Source of the DNA: JBELHR01 sp049607205
Lineage (GTDB): Bacteria; Bacteroidota; Bacteroidia; Flavobacteriales; Flavobacteriaceae
NCBI GenBank assembly: GCA_049607205.1
Contig: JBMYWH010000031.1
Coordinates: forward strand, 1 to 20,339
Length of the DNA: 20,339 nucleotides
Direction: 5' to 3'
The notes under the pieces were generated by a model. It had not been told where the DNA came from. It made no database searches and worked only from the letters and a program-made list of their open reading frames with translations. Of this stretch, positions 15,421-20,339 are shown piece by piece. Position numbers and translations under genes: made by a program. Numbering within the stretch: the stretch's first letter is position 1; each line of letters opens with the position of its first letter.

Positions 15421-15773
15421 TGGCAAAAAAGAAAAAACTTGGAGATTTCTCAGATCTTGGAGGTTTTGTATTTTCCACTAATGAAGAATTCGTTCCTGAA
15501 ACGAACGAAAGCGATGAGGTTTTAGAAAATAAGGACCAATTTCTAGAGGCTCACTTTTCCAATAAGGGAAGAGGTGGTAAAACAGTTACCGTTGTCAAAG
15601 GATTTGTTGGCCCTGAAGCGGAATTAAAATCATTAGCTAAACTATTAAAAGTCAAGGTAGGTGTTGGTGGCAGTGTCAAGGATGGAGAGATCATCATACA
15701 AGGTAAGTTTAGAGATCAAGTCATCAAAATCCTTAAAAAAGAAGGTTTTCAAGTAAAGCGGGTCGGAGGATAA
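15420..15773 (+). CDS. SUI1/YciH-like translation initiation factor
   Basis: A 117-residue protein with a SUI1 (eIF1-like) domain at about residues 47-117. It has the basic loop KGRGGKTVTVVKGF (49-62) and the conserved GVGGSVKDGEIIIQGKFRDQ (81-100), and ends with QVKRVGG. Residues 1-45 are a charged, probably flexible extension. Bacterial homologues (YciH) resemble eIF1 and are thought to influence start-codon selection or translation under stress. It starts in a TAATG overlap with the small membrane-protein gene and closes the run of packed genes beginning at rlmD. Confidence 0.92.
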   Translation: MAKKKKLGDFSDLGGFVFSTNEEFVPETNESDEVLENKDQFLEAHFSNKGRGGKTVTVVKGFVGPEAELKSLAKLLKVKVGVGGSVKDGEIIIQGKFRDQVIKILKKEGFQVKRVGG

Positions 15774-15780
15774 TTTTTCG

Positions 15781-15788
15781 TAAATTTG
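15781..15788 (+). promoter_or_regulatory. Promoter -7 element of the nucleoside phosphorylase gene
   Basis: TAAATTTG matches TAnnTTTG, 15 bases before the ATG at 15804, so the leader would be about 11 bases. No -33 TTG is evident. Confidence 0.5.
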
Positions 15789-15803
15789 TTATTTAAATTT
15801 AGA

Positions 15804-16679
15804 ATGATGAGAAGAATACCAGAATCAGAATTGATTATTAATGCAGACGGAAGTGTCTATCATTTAAACCTCAAACCAGAACACATTGCTGACAATGTAA
15901 TATTTGTTGGTGATCAATATCGCGTTCCTCAAGTTGCTCAACACTTTGACAATATTGAAGCTGATATCCAGAAAAGGGAATTCAGGACCATGGTAGGAAG
16001 CTATAATGGGACTAGATTTACGGTAATGTCCACAGGAATTGGTCCAGACAATATCGATATTGCTCTAAATGAACTAGATGCTCTTGTCAATATTGATTTC
16101 GACACAAGAATGATCAAAGACCAACTAAAATCTTTGAATATTGTAAGAATTGGTACTTCAGGGTCCCTCCAGAATGACATCCCAGTAGATAGCTATGTAG
16201 TCTCATCATATGGCCTAGGATTAGCAGGAATGATGCATGCTTATGACTGTGAACAATTTTTTGAAAAAGATATAGAAGAAGCCTTCATTTCTCATACGAA
16301 CTGGAATATGAAAAGAGGACGTCCTTATGTCGTGGCAGGCGGGTCTACATTAATCGACACACTTCATAGTGAGCAAACGCATAAAGGAATTACCGGTACA
16401 GCAAATGGTTTTTACGGACCACAAGGAAGAGTACTTCGTCTACCTCTTGCAAATCCAGATTTAAATCATTTGATGGATAGTTTTAATTTTAAGGGACATC
16501 GCGTTACCAATCTTGAAATGGAAACTTCAGCTATTTACGGATTAGCGGCTCAATTAGGACATCAAGCCTGTTCGATAAATGCTATTATCGCAAATAGAGC
16601 TAATGGAACCTTCAGTGAAGATTACCAAGCTACGGTAAAAAAACTCATTCAATATACACTTGACAAGCTAAGTGCTTAA
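15804..16679 (+). CDS. Nucleoside phosphorylase (uridine phosphorylase/PNP family)
   Basis: A 291-residue cytosolic enzyme of the PNP/UDP family, which splits nucleosides with phosphate into base and ribose 1-phosphate. Visible motifs are FVGDQYRVPQVA (34-45; the usual GDPxR phosphate motif appears here as GDQYR), STGIGPDN (76-83), RIGTSGSL (115-122), and NLEMETSAIYGLAA (236-249), whose EMET contacts the ribose. IANRANGT (262-269) follows. It is most like uridine-type phosphorylases, but the base is uncertain. Two consecutive ATGs (15804 and 15807) both fit; an upstream in-frame TTG lies within the -7 element and is rejected. It has its own promoter and ends at a strong terminator. Confidence 0.88.
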   Translation: MMRRIPESELIINADGSVYHLNLKPEHIADNVIFVGDQYRVPQVAQHFDNIEADIQKREFRTMVGSYNGTRFTVMSTGIGPDNIDIALNELDALVNIDFDTRMIKDQLKSLNIVRIGTSGSLQNDIPVDSYVVSSYGLGLAGMMHAYDCEQFFEKDIEEAFISHTNWNMKRGRPYVVAGGSTLIDTLHSEQTHKGITGTANGFYGPQGRVLRLPLANPDLNHLMDSFNFKGHRVTNLEMETSAIYGLAAQLGHQACSINAIIANRANGTFSEDYQATVKKLIQYTLDKLSA

Positions 16680-16690
16680 AAATCAAAAAA

Positions 16691-16709
16691 GTGACGATTA
16701 TATCGTCAC
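16691..16709 (+). terminator. Intrinsic terminator after the nucleoside phosphorylase gene
   Basis: GTGACGAT (16691-16698), loop TAT, ATCGTCAC (16702-16709): a perfect 8-base stem, preceded by six A and followed by TTTTT, 11 bases after the stop codon. Confidence 0.93.
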
Positions 16710-16748
16710 TTTTTCTCTGTTTTTTTTGATTTCTTTAACAAAAAGAAC

Positions 16749-16756
16749 TTTATTTG
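16749..16756 (+). promoter_or_regulatory. Probable -7 element of the 53-residue lipoprotein gene
   Basis: TTTATTTG matches TAnnTTTG in 5 of the 6 defined positions. TTTG at 16725-16728 lies 20 bases upstream as a -33 element. Transcription would start near 16761, 34 bases before the ATG. Confidence 0.45.
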
Positions 16757-16794
16757 CAGTAGAATTACCCCGCCAGAAATCAACAAACCAAATT

Positions 16795-16956
16795 ATGAAG
16801 AAGTATTTATTTTTTATTATGGCACTTGTAAGTCTAGGACTTGGATCTTGTGCGGCATTGAATGATTCATGTGGGCTTGCTCAAAATGAAACGCAAATTC
16901 AACCTACATCTCTTGCAGATCAATCTCTATCTGAATATACACTTAGAGCGGAATAA
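16795..16956 (+). CDS. Small lipoprotein, unknown function
   Basis: A 53-residue predicted lipoprotein: MKKYLFFIMALVSLGLGSC is a good type II signal with lipobox Cys19. The mature part of about 35 residues is polar, contains one more cysteine (Cys26) and ends with YTLRAE. It follows a terminator and a probable promoter, so it is expressed on its own. Its stop codon TAA (16954-16956) directly abuts the stop codon of ung on the other strand, with no base between. No family recognised. Confidence 0.75.
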   Translation: MKKYLFFIMALVSLGLGSCAALNDSCGLAQNETQIQPTSLADQSLSEYTLRAE

Positions 16957-17622
16957 TCACCACTTTATTTCTTTTTCACCTTGTTTAGATAAAATCTCAT
17001 TCACTTTATTGAAATGTTGATTGTTAAACCAATGCCCTCTATTTGCACTTAATGGAGAAGGATGACCAGCTTCTAATATATAATGTTTGGAGGTGTCGAT
17101 CAATTTAGTTTTTAGTTTAGCCTTGCCTCCCCATAAAAGAAAGATGACATTTTCCTTCTTTGAAGAAATCAATTTAATAATTGCATCGGTAAATTCTTGC
17201 CAGCCTAAGTCAGTATGTGAATTAGCCTTGGATTGTTCTACAGTAAGTACTGTATTGAGTAAGAGTACTCCCTGCTTTGCCCATAACTCCAGGTTACCAT
17301 CGATCAATTGACTAGATATTTTCTCCAGATCTAATTCTTTGAATATATTTCTTAATGAAGGAGGAATACTAATTCCGTGATTGACACTAAAGGCCAAACC
17401 ATTGGCTTGACCGGGTCCATGATAAGGGTCCTGACCTAAGATAACCACCTTTAAATCATCCCATTTACAATAATCAAAAGCGGCAAAAACTAAATCATCA
17501 ACAGGATAAACCGTCCCGTTTATTCGAGCGCTACTAAGCCTTTCCTCAAGAAGTTTGAAGTAAGGTTTTTCAAGCTCTTCAGTCAAGCTAGACTGCCAAT
17601 TTAAGATCTTCGTTTTGTCCAT
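16957..17622 (-). CDS. ung: Uracil-DNA glycosylase, family 1
   Basis: Removes uracil from DNA in base excision repair; 221 residues, the usual length. The water-activating motif is GQDPYHGPGQANGLAFSV (63-80) with catalytic Asp65 and uracil-stacking Phe78. Asn123 (LLNTVLTV) recognises the base, and His187 lies in the DNA-binding loop HPSPLSA (187-193). The ATG at 17620-17622 is preferred over an in-frame TTG ten codons upstream that lies in the -7 element. It diverges from mutS2, another DNA-maintenance gene, with only 40 bases between the start codons. Confidence 0.96.
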   Translation of the reverse strand: MDKTKILNWQSSLTEELEKPYFKLLEERLSSARINGTVYPVDDLVFAAFDYCKWDDLKVVILGQDPYHGPGQANGLAFSVNHGISIPPSLRNIFKELDLEKISSQLIDGNLELWAKQGVLLLNTVLTVEQSKANSHTDLGWQEFTDAIIKLISSKKENVIFLLWGGKAKLKTKLIDTSKHYILEAGHPSPLSANRGHWFNNQHFNKVNEILSKQGEKEIKW

Positions 17623-17631
17623 AAAATAGTT

Positions 17632-17639
17632 TATTTTTG
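17632..17639 (+). promoter_or_regulatory. Promoter -7 element of mutS2
   Basis: TATTTTTG matches TAnnTTTG, 23 bases before the mutS2 ATG. The predicted start is near 17644. The -33 region lies inside ung; a TTTG at 17614-17617 is at a shorter than usual distance (14 bases). Confidence 0.5.
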
Positions 17640-17649
17640 CTGCAAATAT

Positions 17650-17657
17650 CAAAGATA
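17650..17657 (-). promoter_or_regulatory. Promoter -7 element of ung
   Basis: The minus strand reads TATCTTTG, matching TAnnTTTG, with TTG (plus-strand CAA at 17676-17678) 18 bases upstream as -33, inside the mutS2 coding region. The predicted start is near 17645, next to the mutS2 start on the other strand. Confidence 0.55.
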
Positions 17658-17662
17658 CATAT

Positions 17663-19888
17663 ATGAGTCATATCTCAAAAAAAATATTAATTGATCTAGA
17701 ATTCCCATCAGTCATTGAACGTATAGTGGCTCAAGCTCAAACTAGTTTGGGTAAAGAACTCGCTCATAAAATCAAACCATTCAAAGGTCAATTTTCTGCA
17801 GAGCAAGAACTTTTCAAAACGGATGAAATTCTTAAATCTTTTGAAAGTGAGAATCACATACCTTCTGTATTCTTTGAAGAAGTCACAAAAGATGTGCAAA
17901 TGCTTCAAATTGACGATAGTTTTTTAAGTATTGAAGCCTATATCAGATTGCGTTCTTTAAGTGAACGAGGACAAGAGGTTCTGAAGTTTTTGAAGAAGTT
18001 CGAGATTCAGTTCCCTCACCTAGCCTCTCAGGCTGAAAAGATTGAAATTAGCGGTCGTGTGCATGAAGAAATTGATCAAATTATTAACGCCAGTCTTCAA
18101 GTTGATGACAAAGCTTCGAGTGAATTGAAATCCATACGTCGTGGTATTCAACAAGTGAGAGGACAAATCGGCGTAAGTTTTAATTCAGCACTTTCGCGTT
18201 ATGCTAGTAGCGGAGTTCTTGACGACATTAGAGAATCTGTTCTGGATCATAGAAGGGTTTTGGCCGTGCAAGCCATGCATAGGAAAAAAGTGAAAGGGTC
18301 TGTAATAGGAAGTTCAAGAACCGGGAGTATCGTCTTTATCAGCCCGGAATCTACCTTGAAATTGGAACGTGAACTTCAAGATCTTCATTTCCAAGAGAAA
18401 CAGGAAATTACAAAAATTTTGAAAGCTCTAAACGACAGGCTTCGCCCCTATAGTTTATTAATATCGGAATATCAGGAATTCTTGGCCTATTGCGACACAC
18501 TCATTGCAAAGGCAAAATATGCACGAGTCATCGATGCGGTATTACCTGAATTTTCCAAGGATAAATCACTGAATTATATTCAGGCCTATCATCCTATTTT
18601 ATTGGAAAAAAACAAGAGTCTAAACGAAAAGACTGTTCCTCAAGACATCAGTCTAAATAAAGAGCAACACATTATCGTAATCTCCGGACCCAATGCGGGT
18701 GGAAAGAGTATTACTCTGAAGACCATAGGGCTTCTTCAAGCCATGCTTCAAAGTGGTGTTCTTATTCCAGTTGACCCTAGATCTACGGTACATTTCTTTG
18801 ATCATATCTTAACAGACATTGGAGATAATCAATCCATAGAAAATCAATTAAGTACTTATAGTTATCGCCTTAAGAACATGAAACATTTCTTAAATAAATG
18901 CGATGATAACACCTTGTTTTTGATCGATGAATTCGGAACGGGATCTGATCCGGAACTCGGAGGAGCCTTGGCTGAAATATTCCTTGAGGAATTCTATGAC
19001 AAGGGGGCTTATGGAGTCATTACCACGCATTATTCTAATCTTAAAGTTCTCGCTGGAGAGTTAGACTATGTGACCAATGCCTCTATGCTATTTAATGAAA
19101 AAACGTTGCAACCCCTATATAAATTACATGTAGGACAGGCCGGGTCTTCCTTTACTTTTGAAGTAGCTCAGAAAAATGGAATTCCTTTCCGCTTAATCAA
19201 TAGGGCAAAGAAAAGAGTTGAAATTGAAAAAGTCCGTTTGGACAAAACCATTTCCAAACTTCAGCAAGAAAGAAGAAAATTACAACAGACTTCTGATGCC
19301 CTGAAAGATGAAACATCAAAGGCTAAATCTACTAAGGAAAGCTTGAGTGAAAAAGAGCAAAAGGTTCAAGAAAAACTTGAAAGTTTCCAGAGTTTATATG
19401 ATGAAAATCAAAAGATGCTGGTTTTTGGTAGAAAGACCAATGAACTATTGCATCGCTATTTTCAAACCAACAATAAAAAAGAGCTCGTAACCGAGTTCAA
19501 TAAATTCGCACTCAGTGAAAAAACGAAACACACCAAAAAGAACCCTCCTAAATTAGATCCTACGAAAAAGGAGAAAAAGGTAGAAAAAGTCGCTACTAAA
19601 AAAGCCGCAGAGGAGAAAAAAGTACGTTTGGAGAATATCGAGAAAGAGGTGCTTGAAAAAGTAGTTGAAGTTAGAAAAAAACGCAAAAAAGAAGCAGCTC
19701 AAGTCGCAAAGGAAAAGGCTGCTTATATATTTAAAGTTGGTGATCGCGTTAGACTAATTGACTCTCGAAGTGTCGGTAGTATCGATAAAATTGAAAAGAA
19801 TCAAGTCTTTATCAATTATGGTATGTTCACCACCAAGGCTAAAAAAGACCAACTTGAACTCGTTGAAGCTGTTAAGAAAAAGTCTTAA
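17663..19888 (+). CDS. mutS2: MutS2 family ATPase without Smr domain
   Basis: A 741-residue MutS2-type protein. The core/clamp part (about 1-300) is helical and lacks the mismatch-recognition domain of MutS. The ATPase domain has Walker A GPNAGGKS (342-349), TDIGDNQSIENQLSTYS (384-400), Walker B with DEFGTGSD (422-429) and TTHY (454-457). A long charged coiled coil (about 510-690, very rich in Lys and Glu) follows, then a KOW-like segment VGDRVRLIDSRSVGSIDKI (692-710). The protein then ends at 741, where canonical MutS2 continues into an Smr nuclease domain. MutS2 proteins act in recombination control and, in Firmicutes, rescue of collided ribosomes. This form can bind and hydrolyse ATP but should not cut nucleic acid with an Smr domain. 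Its stop overlaps the stop of the convergent 77-residue gene. Confidence 0.92.
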   Translation: MSHISKKILIDLEFPSVIERIVAQAQTSLGKELAHKIKPFKGQFSAEQELFKTDEILKSFESENHIPSVFFEEVTKDVQMLQIDDSFLSIEAYIRLRSLSERGQEVLKFLKKFEIQFPHLASQAEKIEISGRVHEEIDQIINASLQVDDKASSELKSIRRGIQQVRGQIGVSFNSALSRYASSGVLDDIRESVLDHRRVLAVQAMHRKKVKGSVIGSSRTGSIVFISPESTLKLERELQDLHFQEKQEITKILKALNDRLRPYSLLISEYQEFLAYCDTLIAKAKYARVIDAVLPEFSKDKSLNYIQAYHPILLEKNKSLNEKTVPQDISLNKEQHIIVISGPNAGGKSITLKTIGLLQAMLQSGVLIPVDPRSTVHFFDHILTDIGDNQSIENQLSTYSYRLKNMKHFLNKCDDNTLFLIDEFGTGSDPELGGALAEIFLEEFYDKGAYGVITTHYSNLKVLAGELDYVTNASMLFNEKTLQPLYKLHVGQAGSSFTFEVAQKNGIPFRLINRAKKRVEIEKVRLDKTISKLQQERRKLQQTSDALKDETSKAKSTKESLSEKEQKVQEKLESFQSLYDENQKMLVFGRKTNELLHRYFQTNNKKELVTEFNKFALSEKTKHTKKNPPKLDPTKKEKKVEKVATKKAAEEKKVRLENIEKEVLEKVVEVRKKRKKEAAQVAKEKAAYIFKVGDRVRLIDSRSVGSIDKIEKNQVFINYGMFTTKAKKDQLELVEAVKKKS

Positions 19889-20118
19889 TCTAAAGCCTCG
19901 AAGGCTTTCATTTGCTCGTCATAAAAATCACCAGCAGCTTCGATCAGGTTAGACATTTCCATTTCTAACTCCTCTTGATCCTGCCCTACAAGATCTTCGA
20001 GCATCTCTACATCATCGTCTTTTAGGTTGATGATAAATCTTGGGAAATCACAATGTATGACAAAAATATCTTCATTGTGATCTGAATGATCTCCTAATAA
20101 AAATTTAGGTAATTCCAT
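19885..20118 (-). CDS. Conserved acidic small protein, unknown function
   Basis: A 77-residue soluble, strongly acidic protein starting MELPKFLLGD and containing DIFVIHCDFPRFIINLKDDD, which I recognise as a pattern conserved in small uncharacterised Bacteroidota proteins. The C-terminal half is predicted helical (EELEMEMSNLIEAAGDFYDEQ). No catalytic motif or transmembrane segment is visible. It lies 5 bases downstream of the MATE transporter gene and is probably co-transcribed with it. Its stop codon and that of mutS2 share the palindrome TTAA (19885-19888). Confidence 0.8.
   Translation of the reverse strand: MELPKFLLGDHSDHNEDIFVIHCDFPRFIINLKDDDVEMLEDLVGQDQEELEMEMSNLIEAAGDFYDEQMKAFEALD
19892..19908. 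other. Hairpin at the mutS2/77-residue gene 3' ends
   Basis: AAAGCCT (19892-19898) and AGGCTTT (19902-19908) form a perfect 7-base stem with a 3-base loop, 3 bases after the mutS2 stop and inside the last codons of the opposite gene. There is no T-run of terminator length after it on the plus strand, so it may be a weak terminator for mutS2 or a 3' mRNA stabiliser. Confidence 0.4.
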
Positions 20119-20123
20119 ATGCT

Positions 20124-20339
20124 TTATTTTTTTAAAGTAATCGTTAATTTATTAAACCTCCACAACAACATGACCGCAGAAGCTGTAAGTCCTATTAATA
20201 GACCCATCCATACCCCTGCACTCTCCATAGAAGTATGAAGACCAAGATAGTAAGAACATGGAAAACCAATGACCCAATAGGCTATAAAAGTTATATACAT
20301 AGGTTTAGTTACATCTTGCAAACCTCTTAAGGCTCCCAG
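20124..20339 (-). CDS. MATE-family efflux transporter, C-terminal end (partial)
   Basis: The frame is open to the window edge; only the last 71 residues are present. They begin LGALRGLQDVTKPMYITFIAY, matching the conserved GALRGxxDxxxP motif of MATE (NorM-type) multidrug/sodium antiporters in the second half of the protein. Two transmembrane segments follow: the stretch around YITFIAYWVIGFPCSYYLG and GVWMGLLIGLTASAVMLLW. A short basic tail (ITLKK) ends the protein. These transporters exchange cationic compounds for Na+ or H+ across the inner membrane. The start lies outside the window. Confidence 0.88.
   Translation of the reverse strand: MGALRGLQDVTKPMYITFIAYWVIGFPCSYYLGLHTSMESAGVWMGLLIGLTASAVMLLWRFNKLTITLKK

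Noticed and set aside
1..20339. Search for CRISPR repeats, insertion sequences, tRNA/rRNA, phage or defence genes
   Set aside because: No spaced direct repeats, terminal inverted repeats with a transposase, cloverleaf or rRNA sequence, and no recognisable defence or phage protein were found by reading. All long frames are explained by housekeeping or envelope genes.

Overview
The window is a low-GC stretch of a Bacteroidota chromosome, most likely class Flavobacteriia. The evidence is: repeated TAnnTTTG promoter -7 elements (the Bacteroidota consensus) a short distance before start codons; several short-signal lipoproteins; adjacent DUF6452 and DUF6048 genes behind an rRNA methyltransferase gene; a MutS2 of the type without an Smr domain; and a probable sulfonolipid gene pair. 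No rRNA, tRNA, insertion sequence, prophage, CRISPR array or defence island is visible. Coding density is very high and no gene-free stretch exceeds about 300 bases. This is a housekeeping region with some unusual details, not an obvious accessory island.

Layout. 1-51 is the possible 3' end of an unidentified plus-strand gene. 139-1881 (-) is a YbiT-like ABC-F ATPase, divergent from a thioredoxin-fold lipoprotein without redox cysteines (2064-3455, +). A DEAD-box RNA helicase with a DbpA-type RNA-binding domain and an RG/RS-rich tail follows (3556-5352, +), ending at a strong bidirectional terminator. Next is a minus-strand block: an alpha-oxoamine synthase (5417-6664) and a cystathionine beta-synthase-like enzyme (6673-7707), which together look like cysteate synthesis plus cysteate acylation for sulfonolipids; then oligopeptidase B (7738-9831) and ornithine aminotransferase with a four-cysteine insert (9894-11168).

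From 11292 the genes run on the plus strand: a lipoprotein cytochrome c, then a tight, partly overlapping run of six genes (RlmD, DUF6452 lipoprotein, DUF6048 outer-membrane protein, 2-oxoglutarate/Fe(II)-type oxygenase, a 56-residue membrane protein, SUI1/YciH-like factor), then a nucleoside phosphorylase ending at a clear terminator, and a 53-residue lipoprotein. The uracil-DNA glycosylase gene (16957-17622, -) and mutS2 (17663-19888, +) diverge from overlapping promoters. The window ends with a minus-strand pair: a conserved 77-residue acidic protein (19885-20118) and the C-terminal end of a MATE-family transporter cut by the window edge.

The observations most worth following are the putative sulfonolipid operon, the coherent loss of one composite ATPase site in the ABC-F protein, the four-cysteine insert in ornithine aminotransferase, the hairpin in the helicase leader, the face-to-face ung/mutS2 promoters, and the unannotated-size membrane protein coupled between an oxygenase and an initiation-factor-like gene. 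No wholly new multi-gene system was recognised.
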